DNA from: Entoloma clypeatum
Lineage: Eukaryota; Basidiomycota; Agaricomycetes; Agaricales; Entolomataceae
Assembly: GCA_963565915.1 (NCBI GenBank)
Contig: OY751488.1
Location: 3,410,001-3,474,000, forward strand
DNA length: 64,000 nt
Direction of reading: 5' to 3'
In this document: piece after piece, positions 22,376 through 31,182 of the stretch
Numbering within the stretch: the first letter of the stretch is position 1
Layout: the number at the start of each line of letters is the position of its first letter
The notes under the pieces: generated by a model
Database searches by the model: none
What the model saw: the letters and a program-made list of their open reading frames with translations, nothing else
What the model was told of the DNA's origin: nothing
Made by a program: the position numbers and the translations under genes

Positions 22376-22460
22376 GGTCTTGTGGCTCAGTTGGTTAAGT
22401 GGTGTTAAAAGAATCCTTTATACTATAGAAGTTCAGAGTTCAAGTCTTTCTTGTGGCAGA
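22376..22460 (+). repeat. tRNA-like segment with pol III A and B boxes (copy B)
   Basis: TGGCTCAGTTGG (A box) and AGAGTTCAAGTC (B box), preserved better than in copy A. The spacing is somewhat longer than in an intronless tRNA. It suggests a SINE head or decayed tRNA gene trapped in the element before its copies diverged. Confidence 0.5.
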
Positions 22461-22499
22461 AATTTTGTACTTGCCGTTTCAGGACATTGATTTCAGATC

Positions 22500-22691
22500 C
22501 TCGGATCGTTCCATGGAAAATACTGGTTTAAACCGATCCGAACCGGTCTTTGGCCAGTCTTTCAAACTCTAAAGTTTCGAGTGAACCGAAGACTGGCCGT
22601 GATCCAAAACCTTAAAAACTGAGACTGGCGGTCCAGTCCCTTCCGGTCTCGGTCTGAAATCAACGAAGGTAAACTGGACCTTGAAACACTA
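22500..22691. repeat. Right terminal inverted repeat of copy B
   Basis: Counterpart of 20339-20525. It ends GAAACACTA, followed by the CCCGCGGG target duplication. Confidence 0.65.
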
Positions 22692-22797
22692 CCCGCGGGT
22701 CGAAGGGGGTACTGAACGATGTTAGAATATATATATGCAGCACTATACTAGTTTAATAATGATAATGTTGGGTAGATACATCACTGAATTGTGAAAA

Positions 22798-23074
22798 AAG
22801 CGCAACTTAATAGAAAGTGAACCACTCCACAGATGTCTCTCATATTTTGGACGATTGAAATAGACATATATTCGAGTAATTCCACTGAAGGAATAGTTGA
22901 GATGATGCCTGGGTCAGTAGGTAGACACCAATCTCATCAAAACTCCGAAAGCGTCACAAAATCATTAATCTGGGCACATCCGCCAACCAATTCATATCGT
23001 CTTTCTCTCCCCTTGTTTGGTTTGTATATGGGTGGACTTACCCCAAGGTGATAAGGCGTACAATGCCTAGATCA
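22798..23074. repeat. Tandem array 2, left part (about 155-bp unit)
   Basis: Same unit as array 1. The array is cut at GATCA (23070-23074) by the copia element and resumes at GATCAGTGGG (29826). Joining the flanks with one GATCA gives a normal unit. Confidence 0.7.
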
Positions 23075-23421
23075 TAATGATGTAACCGACCCAAGCTGCC
23101 CAAAGGGCGCTGAGGGTGTATCGGTACGAAGGCATAGTGGAAGCTCTACTAACCTGGTAAAGAGTAACTATAGAAGAACTAGAAGCTATACTAGCGGTTA
23201 GTTAACTCAAAGAACTGGGTGTTCAAGAAGTTAGGATTTATCGTACTAAATACATGGGTATTTATACTAATCCAATATGCGCACGGACCATTGTACAAAC
23301 AATGCATAAACAAGTCATGCGTCCGTGGTTGTACCATAAACTCACATATATGGTAATAGTGACTTATAGTCACTTCCTGTGACAAGCACATGGTGCGACA
23401 TATCTGGCGATATGTTCAACA
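23075..23421 (-). repeat. 3' LTR of the intact copia element
   Basis: 347 bp, identical by eye to 29479-29825. The outer edge is fixed by the GATCA target duplication, the inner edge by the polypurine tract. Confidence 0.93.
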
Positions 23422-23432
23422 CTCCCCCTCAC
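23422..23432 (-). other. Polypurine tract of the intact copia element
   Basis: On the minus strand GTGAGGGGGAG abuts the 3' LTR (TGTTGAAC). It overlaps the gag-pol stop codon at 23429-23431. Confidence 0.6.
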
Positions 23433-26400
23433 TTAGAATCCCGGGTAGGTTTCGTAAGTGGAGTATAAGGCTCTTTAAACTTCATTCGAAGTAGAGCACG
23501 GAATTTCTCAAATTCCTGGCGACCAAGTGGCTTGGTAAACATATCAGCTGGATTCTCTGTTCCCGGAACGAACCGTGGTTCGATCAATCCATCTTGAACT
23601 CTATCGCGTATAGCAAAGTGATGGATTGCTATATGTTTGGTTCTGCCTTCAGTGACTGGGTTTTGCGCATTGAAAATCGCGCCTTGGTTATCTACATGGA
23701 ACGGCATTTTGGTAATGTCCTGTAGTCCAAGCTCTTTGAAGAGATGAGTAACCCATTCGCACTCCCGCGAACATTCACTGGCAGCAACCATTTCCGCCTC
23801 AGTGGACGAATGTGCCACTGTCTTTTGCTTGCGACTTTTCCAAAGAACAAGTCCTCCTGCAAGCTTAAGGAAATATCCCGATTGGGACTTTCTATCAGAT
23901 GGGTCTGATGCCCAGTCTGAGTCTGTCCATGCTTCAAAGGAAGCTTTGGATCGACCATCATAGATTATAGAATAGTCTTGAGTACCGACAAGATATCTGA
24001 TAATCCGCAGAGCGTATTTCTCATGCTCTTTGGAAGGGTTTGCAGACATTTGCGACATTTTTGCAACTGCAAAAGCAATGTCCGGTCTCGTTCCAATGGA
24101 CAAGTACAACAACGATCCAATGATCATTTGGTACCTTGTTTTGAGTGTGGGATCCACCTCCCCCTCATTTGGTGCAGGGTAATAACCCTTTGGGAGTGGA
24201 GTGTCAGCAGCCTTTGCATTTTCTAAGCCAAAGCGCTTAATGATCTTCTTTAGGTATTCTGACTGATCGATTGTTACGATCTGCTTTTCTGAATCTTGTC
24301 GTATTCTCATACGCAAGAATTCTTTAGCAATACCAAGATCACGACTTTCCCATTTATTTTTAAAGTCAGATTTTATCTTGCGAACAAGATCTGGGTTTGA
24401 TCCCATGAACAGGCCGTCATCAACATAGATCAAAGCAATTATCAAATCACCTGATTGTTTGTTGTGGTAAACAAAGACGCCTGAGTCAGTTCTACATCGA
24501 GTAAAACCTAGCTTCTCCATTGATGCATTGAGCGCGATCCACCACGCTCTTGCAGCCTGTTTTAGGCCATAGAGTGCTTTTAATAAACGGATGACCTTCC
24601 GTTCTTGGCCTTTGACAACAAAGCCTTCGGGTTGATTCATATAGATTTCCTCATTGAGCTCTCCATAGAGAAAAGCTGATTTGACATCTACTCCTTCAAT
24701 CACCCATCCTTCAAGCGCAGCTACGGCGAAGAGGATTCGGATAGTCTCGAAACGTATCACAGGTGAGAAGATCTCATCAAAATCGATACCCTCGATCTGT
24801 GAGAAACCCTTGGCAACGAGTTGTGCCTTCTTTCGTCCGTCAGTTTTGACGTCGAATACCCATCGATTTCTGATGGTTTTACGACCTTTAGGCAGGTCAA
24901 CCAACTTAAAGACATTGCGCTTTCGGAGGGCTTCTAGTTCCTCACGACATGCTGCTTTCCATTCAAGCTTTTCCTTTTCAGGTAGCTTATTTATGTCCTT
25001 CATTTGCCAAGACTTTGGGTCTTGTGGAATTTCGTCATATGCAGGGATTGCCTTAGATAGCAAGTGCGCAAGCATTTGTGACTGTCCTCCCCCTTCCCTA
25101 ATATAGAGTAATTCCTCCATATCTATATCCGGATTCGGATTGGAATTGTTCTGATACATCTGAGGATCAGCGGAGCTAGTTGATGGATCAGCGCCAGATT
25201 GCTGGGGTCTGGTCTCCGATCGGGAATTATAGGCGTATCGCCGTGAATCCTCCTGAACGGTTCTGCTCCAATCACGCTGATTTTGACGCAAGGCCTCAGC
25301 CGGGTCATTCCCGTAAACATTTCCAGGACGCTGGGGTATAACCCGAGTACGACGAGGACGATCAGTCTGTGGGCGATAATCTCCTGGTAAGGTATGATCA
25401 TCGTTTGGCGCATCTGTGCGCACACGTTTCCCTGGATTGCGAGTCCGGGGAACCCACTGCTGATTCTCAGCGGTGTCCTGTCTGTTTGTTCCATCAGAAG
25501 TCTGATTGGAACCTTCGGGAAGCTGACCAGTTTGGTCGCTATTTGTATCAGGGAGGTTATGATTGTCATCATTGGTTCCTGGATTAGACGGGTAACGTGA
25601 ACCGCCAGGACCATGTGCATCATTGTCTTCCGAATGGAAATCGTCGGTTGGTAAATCAGACGGGCCATCATGTCCATTTACATCATCGTTTCCCATATCG
25701 TCTGATGTTGGATCATGGTATTGTGTTATCGAAGGTATTTTGTTCAATGTAGAACATTTTGGGAACAGCTGTTCATCAAACATTGCTGTGACACCTATGA
25801 AGACCACGTTGTTTGGCATCCGCATAAACCGGTAACCTTTAGTTCCAGTTTTAAATCCAATGAAAATCATCAGCTCGGATTTAGCGGTGGTAGTACGAAT
25901 TTCTTTTGGAAGAAAGACGTAAGCACCACATCCGAAAACGTGTAGGTTCGACACATCAGGCTTTTCCTTTTTAAGGGACTCATATGGAGTAAGCCATCCA
26001 TGTCTTTTCAATGGAGTTCGGTTATACAAGTGAAGTGCATGTTCTACCGCAAATTGAATCCATATTTCGGGTAGGCAAGCATCATGCAACATAGCAAGTG
26101 CTTTATCCATTAAAGTTCTGTTGAAACGTTCCGCTCGACCGTTTTGTTGTGGTTGGTGCGGCACAGTAACTTCACCCTGGATTCCCATCTCACGCATATC
26201 TGCTTGGAAAGGGACAAACTCACCGCCGCCATCAAAATGCCAAGTTTTAATTGTCGTATTGAACTGGTTTTTAACCATGGCATTAAAATCACGAAGTGCA
26301 GAGTGTGCATCGGATTTTAGTCTCAATAAAGAGATCCAGGCGTGTGACGTGTAGTCATCAACAAAGCTGATATAATAATTATATTTGCCATAAGTCGCCC

Positions 26401-28612
26401 TCTTGAATTGCTTTAAATCCGAATGGATTAGCTCAAGAGGTGCTTTAGCGCGTGTCTGAGATGGTGGGAAAGATTTTGAAGGCATCTTTCCAAGAGCGCA
26501 TCCTTTGCAGGGTCGCTCAGTGGACGGTTTGTCCACTCCATTGAAACCTTTGACATGTTTAGAAGCATGTCGTAGTACTTCATGTGAAGGGTGTCCGAAT
26601 CGCTTGTGCCAGGTGTCATAATCAACAGATTGCGAGACACTAAGACTAACCAAGTGTATTCGTTCCTCTTTAATGATCGTGGCATTTAGCCAATAAATCG
26701 ATTCATTTGCCTTATGAGGATAACACATAAACAAAGGAAGACCTAAATTGGTTTTTAGCGTGATCGAACCAAATCGTCCGCTAATTTCATTTCCTTGTTT
26801 AAGGATCTCGCCTACAGATAAAAGACGAACATCTAAATCTGGTATATAATAAACGGGTGATAGACGAGTTATTTTATTTTGTTCTCGCCCGTTTTTCTTG
26901 ATGGTGTGATTAATCAACACTGTTCCTTGTCCAAGGATCTGAATAGTGTGACCTTTCTGTGCAATTTGCACAGATTGACGATCTTTGAGTGGGGTATACT
27001 CAATGAAATCATTGATATCATAAGTAAAGTGCAAAGATGCACCTGAATCAAGAATCCAATTGGATTGATTCTGTTTCTTACATTCAGCACAATTCGCATA
27101 ATGAGAATTTATTTGCGCTACGAGCGCGTGTACAGCAGGTGATAAAAATACATTGGACCGCCGTCCATTCACTCGTCTCCGAAGAGGCTTCTGTGAAGTA
27201 TTTGTTAACTGCATTGTACGTGCTGTTGAATGTGAAACATACCCCATGTCGTCGTTGTTTCCATCACCACGGGAAACTTCATACTCCATATAATCATTGA
27301 CGTATCCTTCATCGTAATAGCCCCTTATGGTGGGGGCTATGTCTTCTGTATCCATCTCATCGGCCCAGCTGATTCTACTCGGTGTCTCTTCGAAAACCGG
27401 AATGCGGTGATTCCGGGGGTCCATTGTCGGAGGCGCTGAGAGCGGCCTTGACGTCGCAGCTTCATTACGTTGAAGTGCGGGGACATCGACGAGGCGAGTC
27501 AGATTCTGAGCTGTTGGAGGGACACCAATGCTGTTGGCTAGTGTGCGCGCTCCATCCAGGTCCGTGAAAGGGCCTGGGCCAGGAATATTACCGATCGCAA
27601 GCGATTGGTTGTTCCTTATCCTCCAATCGGTGGATGATGAGGGGTGCGGAGTGAAGATTGACCCATTTCCGTAAATGACCGTGCTAGGCAAGGTCTGGAT
27701 TGGAAGCTGCCCATCAGGGGCGCTATCCATGGCAGAGGAGGCAAAATGCGCCTTCTCTTTACCTTTCCAGGGTCCTTTGCCCTTGGTCTTCCCAGCGGAA
27801 GTCCCATGTCCCTTGCCTTTCCAGGGCTTGGAGTGCTGATGCGAATGCTGCTGGTTAGCAGCCGGTCCTTCCGAAGATCCCTGAGAGGGTCCAGTGCGAG
27901 GCTGGTACTTCGGGGGGTTGGGACGAGCGCGTTTTACCGCAGAGATTTTGTTCGCGTGAGCGCCTCCTTGGGACTGTGGAGTGTGTGGGTTTTTATGGAA
28001 GTATTCCGAGCGTACTTGCTCGATTACTTTCCCGATTTCGAGTACAGTGGACTGATTGCCGCCAGGGGCCACATAGTGCACCGCATCAAAGAGGATGCTG
28101 TGTACTAGACCATCATAGCCCTGAGGCAGTCCATTCAGGATCATCATGATCCGGACGAACTTGGGGATGTCTATATGGTTGTGCTCGAGTTGTTGGAAAA
28201 GGGTCTGCATCTTATCGATGCCAGATAAAGGATCGGCGGGAGAAAGAGAGGTGCGGAGGAGTTGCTGAAAATCAGCAAAAACGGTGGACGGGCCGACCGT
28301 GGACAGTTTAGCGGCGATCAGGTCCCACATCTCCTTGGAGGTTTTAGCTCCCTTGATGTGATGGACCAGAGAGTCCGAAATGGACATCTGGATTAGGCCT
28401 TGGGCCTGATTGTCCTGCTCATGCCAAGTGTTTAACTTGTCTTGGAACTCTGTCTCTTTGGGGTCAGCCGGGAACTTTTTGTCGCCGGTGACGATTCTCC
28501 ACACTTTAGCTGCCTTAAGGTAGGCGCTCATCTTCTCCTGATAGACGGAGAAGTTGGTGGTGGTGAGTTTGGGAACGGAAGAAGCGAGGTCGAGTTTAGA
28601 GTTTGAAGACAT
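23429..28612 (-). CDS. gag-pol: Copia Gag-Pol polyprotein, uninterrupted
   Basis: A single frame of about 1,727 codons from the ATG at 28610-28612 (MSSNSKLDL; an upstream in-frame ATG at 28645 adds 11 residues, and numbers below count from it). Gag of the UBN2 type spans about residues 30-240, then a Lys/Gly-rich basic stretch (260-300) with no CCHC knuckle. Protease DSGA is at 533-536. Integrase has HHCC around 680-716 and catalytic D743, D805 and E839. An acidic linker covers about 970-1180. Reverse transcriptase has LVAKGFSQ and YVDD at 1407-1410; RNase H with TDSDWA and the ADMFTKPL end closes the protein. It makes the particles, cuts itself, copies the RNA and integrates the cDNA. The lack of frame breaks is unique among retroelements in this window. 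Confidence 0.95.
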   Translation of the reverse strand: MSSNSKLDLASSVPKLTTTNFSVYQEKMSAYLKAAKVWRIVTGDKKFPADPKETEFQDKLNTWHEQDNQAQGLIQMSISDSLVHHIKGAKTSKEMWDLIAAKLSTVGPSTVFADFQQLLRTSLSPADPLSGIDKMQTLFQQLEHNHIDIPKFVRIMMILNGLPQGYDGLVHSILFDAVHYVAPGGNQSTVLEIGKVIEQVRSEYFHKNPHTPQSQGGAHANKISAVKRARPNPPKYQPRTGPSQGSSEGPAANQQHSHQHSKPWKGKGHGTSAGKTKGKGPWKGKEKAHFASSAMDSAPDGQLPIQTLPSTVIYGNGSIFTPHPSSSTDWRIRNNQSLAIGNIPGPGPFTDLDGARTLANSIGVPPTAQNLTRLVDVPALQRNEAATSRPLSAPPTMDPRNHRIPVFEETPSRISWADEMDTEDIAPTIRGYYDEGYVNDYMEYEVSRGDGNNDDMGYVSHSTARTMQLTNTSQKPLRRRVNGRRSNVFLSPAVHALVAQINSHYANCAECKKQNQSNWILDSGASLHFTYDINDFIEYTPLKDRQSVQIAQKGHTIQILGQGTVLINHTIKKNGREQNKITRLSPVYYIPDLDVRLLSVGEILKQGNEISGRFGSITLKTNLGLPLFMCYPHKANESIYWLNATIIKEERIHLVSLSVSQSVDYDTWHKRFGHPSHEVLRHASKHVKGFNGVDKPSTERPCKGCALGKMPSKSFPPSQTRAKAPLELIHSDLKQFKRATYGKYNYYISFVDDYTSHAWISLLRLKSDAHSALRDFNAMVKNQFNTTIKTWHFDGGGEFVPFQADMREMGIQGEVTVPHQPQQNGRAERFNRTLMDKALAMLHDACLPEIWIQFAVEHALHLYNRTPLKRHGWLTPYESLKKEKPDVSNLHVFGCGAYVFLPKEIRTTTAKSELMIFIGFKTGTKGYRFMRMPNNVVFIGVTAMFDEQLFPKCSTLNKIPSITQYHDPTSDDMGNDDVNGHDGPSDLPTDDFHSEDNDAHGPGGSRYPSNPGTNDDNHNLPDTNSDQTGQLPEGSNQTSDGTNRQDTAENQQWVPRTRNPGKRVRTDAPNDDHTLPGDYRPQTDRPRRTRVIPQRPGNVYGNDPAEALRQNQRDWSRTVQEDSRRYAYNSRSETRPQQSGADPSTSSADPQMYQNNSNPNPDIDMEELLYIREGGGQSQMLAHLLSKAIPAYDEIPQDPKSWQMKDINKLPEKEKLEWKAACREELEALRKRNVFKLVDLPKGRKTIRNRWVFDVKTDGRKKAQLVAKGFSQIEGIDFDEIFSPVIRFETIRILFAVAALEGWVIEGVDVKSAFLYGELNEEIYMNQPEGFVVKGQERKVIRLLKALYGLKQAARAWWIALNASMEKLGFTRCRTDSGVFVYHNKQSGDLIIALIYVDDGLFMGSNPDLVRKIKSDFKNKWESRDLGIAKEFLRMRIRQDSEKQIVTIDQSEYLKKIIKRFGLENAKAADTPLPKGYYPAPNEGEVDPTLKTRYQMIIGSLLYLSIGTRPDIAFAVAKMSQMSANPSKEHEKYALRIIRYLVGTQDYSIIYDGRSKASFEAWTDSDWASDPSDRKSQSGYFLKLAGGLVLWKSRKQKTVAHSSTEAEMVAASECSRECEWVTHLFKELGLQDITKMPFHVDNQGAIFNAQNPVTEGRTKHIAIHHFAIRDRVQDGLIEPRFVPGTENPADMFTKPLGRQEFEKFRALLRMKFKEPYTPLTKPTRDSK

Positions 28613-28702
28613 GATGATGCTGTGAAACATAAATAGAGTCAGCATATGTTTTATCGAAAAAGCGCATCAGAAAAATAAATAGACGAGCTGCCTTGTCGGT
28701 CA

Positions 28703-29539
28703 TCATTCTTCGTTCTCTGTTTGGTCTAGTGGTAGCATATGAAATGCCATCACTAGTTCTACCCAATCGTCATGTGCGCCCTGAGTGCTGTGTTGCCCAC
28801 AGGTGCAAGATCCTCCCTGAATAGGGAGCATGACTTCATTCGCTCTGTTCGCCGCCTCAATTAAGGTGTCATTTTCCGGCAACCGAACTTGTCGGGCCGG
28901 AGACGAAAGAGGAGGTGCTCCGTGTGCTTCAGGGATGGTCCCATCATCAACATACATGGGTGGAGGATCCGTGGGATCTCCATCTTGGGTAGGTACCACA
29001 ACAGGTTCCTCAGTACGGCAATTACGCCATCTGCGGTTCAAAGCTCGAGTCCTTGCTCCTCCTGCATCACACGTAGTACACGAGTAGTCAAAGGTAGTGT
29101 TGTCTATGCAATGCCTTGGGCAATGCTGACTGTCAACAACGAGTTGTCGACACACTCCGCAACGAGCAACGATGCGTCCATTGTCATCAAGACCTGAAGG
29201 GACTGAGCCCTGTGCCGTTGGCACCATATGGACTTGCTCTTGTGATACGATCATTGTAACAGGGATTCTCTCAAGCAATCGATCAAGAATGGCCCACTGA
29301 AAGGTACATTCAATACCTCGAATGCTGCGAGGTTCACCGTCGAGGGAACCATCGAGCTCGATGTATTCGATGCTGAGGAAACCAGTCTCCAGGGTAGCAT
29401 ACAAAGCGGATGCTGCCAATAATAGCGCAAAAGCTAGGATACTGAGAGCATGCGGTGCTAGGGCCGGGGCCCATAACCTAATGATGTAACCGACCCAAGC
29501 TGCCCAAAGGGCGCTGAGGGTGTATCGGTACGAAGGCAT
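28703..29539 (-). CDS. Extra 5' frame of the copia element: membrane segments plus Cys/His cluster
   Basis: A 278-codon frame upstream of gag. Its ATG lies inside the 5' LTR, about 95 bases after the predicted RNA start, and it reads through the LTR end and the primer-binding site. Residues 8-24 and 29-50 are hydrophobic (SALWAAWVGYIIRLWA; ALSILAFALLLAASALYATL), suggesting one or two membrane segments. Residues 127-157 form C-x2-C-x9-C-x2-H-C-x9-C-x2-C, a likely zinc-binding fold; CTCGQH follows near 245. The C-terminal third is Pro/Asp-rich. Copia elements normally begin with gag, so a first frame of this length is unusual. No homologue is known to me. As the first frame of the RNA it would force gag-pol to be made by reinitiation, internal entry or splicing. 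A captured host exon is possible. Confidence 0.6.
   Translation of the reverse strand: MPSYRYTLSALWAAWVGYIIRLWAPALAPHALSILAFALLLAASALYATLETGFLSIEYIELDGSLDGEPRSIRGIECTFQWAILDRLLERIPVTMIVSQEQVHMVPTAQGSVPSGLDDNGRIVARCGVCRQLVVDSQHCPRHCIDNTTFDYSCTTCDAGGARTRALNRRWRNCRTEEPVVVPTQDGDPTDPPPMYVDDGTIPEAHGAPPLSSPARQVRLPENDTLIEAANRANEVMLPIQGGSCTCGQHSTQGAHDDWVELVMAFHMLPLDQTENEE
29467..29478 (-). other. Copia primer-binding site (half initiator-Met tRNA)
   Basis: Minus-strand GGTTATGGGCCC directly follows the LTR end and is the exact complement of GGGCCCATAACC, the anticodon arm of eukaryotic initiator tRNA-Met. This is the arrangement of Drosophila copia, which uses the 5' half of that tRNA. Confidence 0.8.
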
Positions 29540-29825
29540 AGTGGAAGCTCTACTAACCTGGTAAAGAGTAACTATAGAAGAACTAGAAGCTATACTAGCG
29601 GTTAGTTAACTCAAAGAACTGGGTGTTCAAGAAGTTAGGATTTATCGTACTAAATACATGGGTATTTATACTAATCCAATATGCGCACGGACCATTGTAC
29701 AAACAATGCATAAACAAGTCATGCGTCCGTGGTTGTACCATAAACTCACATATATGGTAATAGTGACTTATAGTCACTTCCTGTGACAAGCACATGGTGC
29801 GACATATCTGGCGATATGTTCAACA
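29479..29825 (-). repeat. 5' LTR of the intact copia element
   Basis: 347 bp. Its inner end abuts the primer-binding site and its outer end the GATCA duplication. It carries the TATA box and the first 20 codons or so of the extra frame. Confidence 0.93.
29661..29671 (-). promoter_or_regulatory. TATA box in the copia LTR
   Basis: Minus-strand GTATAAATACC lies about 120-130 bases upstream of the ATG of the extra frame. The RNA would therefore start in the LTR before that ATG. Confidence 0.55.
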
Positions 29826-30130
29826 GATCAGTGGGTGGGTCCTAATCTCATCAAAACCCCAACACACCACAGAATCATGAGTTCCAGCACAACCACTGCA
29901 CAGATCCCTTCAGTCTCTTTTGCTCCTTTCTTAGTATCTATATGACTGTATTTCCACTATAGGAATAACATGGGTAATGTCTAGTTACAATTCTACATCA
30001 TAGCCCTCTCAAAACCCCAAAGCACACAAAAGTCAATTTATTTTGGCACAACCGTGGGATGGATTCCTCTCGTCCTACTTCTATGTTGTTTAGGAAGTAT
30101 ATGGAGAGGTCTTCACTGCAGGAATAAGCC
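29826..30130. repeat. Tandem array 2, right part
   Basis: Continuation of the 155-bp units: ATCTCATCAAAACCCC near 29845 and CCTCTCAAAACCCC near 29998. Confidence 0.7.
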
Positions 30131-31182
30131 CAGGGCTGCCTAGTCATATCTGGGCAAATGCCAGCTCACCCACATCAGCAAACCCTGATTTTTGGCTGTA
30201 GTAAATTGTAGCAAACACACCCAAACCTGTAGGGCCCTGTAGGGTTGGAGTGATCTGTAGAGGATGGTAGTGCTGTAGTGCTGTAGTGCTGTAGTAGTAG
30301 TAGGGCCATAGTGTACACATCAGCATTTCCACAAAAAGCTATTGATCTATTTGGAGCTATTTTGCTTGTCACTAGATAACAAGTCCAACTAGCCCGAAGA
30401 CTTGATTAGTTATTCATTCATTATGAAAGTGCTAGAATGCATTACAGATGATGTACATAATGATTACAAAAGTAAGCCCAATACTATTGAGAATGAGAAA
30501 AAACCATAGTCTTTGGTCTCTTGGCGACATGTTGGCATCATCTCGACACTGCCCTAGTGATCGATCTGACCTAGATTATTGAACTTATGATTATTGAACT
30601 ATTTTGGGCTATTAGGCACTAGTACTAGCCCGAAATAGCCCCACTAGCCAAATCTGTAGGAATCGTGATGCAGTAGCATTGGAGCAAGGTAGTACAGTAG
30701 GAACCCACATGGTGTCCAGTCTAAAAATGACACCTTGCTATGTACTTCACACTTAAAGGTACTGTATGTCATGGGCTGGGATGGGCAGAATAGATGGAAT
30801 ATCATATTTCGACTAGGTAAAAGATAAAACTAAACTGAGTGCCGTGGCTGCATGCCCCTAGCCTCCTCACATGTCCCTCTGTCCTCACACATTATGTCCG
30901 GCCCTTCACTCATGTCCTGCCATTGCCCCACCGTAGCCATAGGGGTATCTCTCCCCACCACACTCGCCGCCGTCGTGTTCTCTGTTAGTGTGCTGCAGCG
31001 TGGCTGAGCAGAGTGCTGTGTCCCCCACTCCATGTGTCCCTCACTACATCTCTTCGCACCCTATTCACCTGTCCCGCTGTTCCTGTGCATATCCAGCTGT
31101 TCTCATGTGTGTCCCGCCTTTCGCCTGTGTCCTGCCATCCCTCTCCTGTGGCCATTTCAGTAGCCCTCCTCCCTTCCCCTCC
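30131..31182. other. No gene; MITE end and simple repeats
   Basis: A CATCAGCAAACCCTG MITE end lies at 30174, followed by a GTAGTGCT/GTAGTAG repeat (30265-30302). The remainder is low-complexity CTGTCC-rich DNA with no credible frame. Confidence 0.5.

Larger units (their letters stand above)
20339..22691. mobile_element. hAT-type non-autonomous element, copy B, complete
   Basis: The left end starts CAGTGTTTAAAAG and the right end finishes CTTGAAACACTA, giving inverted termini (CAGTGTTT against AAACACTA). An exact 8-bp target duplication, CCCGCGGG, lies at 20331-20338 and 22692-22699. Eight-base duplications and CAGTG-like ends fit the hAT superfamily. Long terminal repeats of about 190 bp are rich in CCGGTT and GGTTTAAACC motifs. 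The interior holds a 20-bp minisatellite, an AT-rich part and a tRNA-like segment, with no transposase. It serves as the empty-site reference for copy A. Confidence 0.85.
23075..29825 (-). mobile_element. Ty1/copia retrotransposon, apparently intact and young
   Basis: A 6,751-bp element on the minus strand. Its two 347-bp LTRs look identical along their whole length and are flanked by a perfect 5-bp duplication, GATCA (23070-23074 and 29826-29830). Between them lie a 278-codon frame, a full gag-pol frame, a half-tRNA primer-binding site and a polypurine tract. No stops interrupt gag-pol, unlike every other retroelement in the window, so this copy is a recent insertion and could be active. In the sense direction the LTR begins TGTTGAAC and ends TCATTA, so the usual terminal CA is replaced by TA. 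Confidence 0.95.

Noticed and set aside
28715..28745. GGTCTAGTGGTAGCAT, like the 5' half of tRNA-Gly
   Set aside because: No matching 3' half or B box, and it lies at the end of the 278-codon frame.
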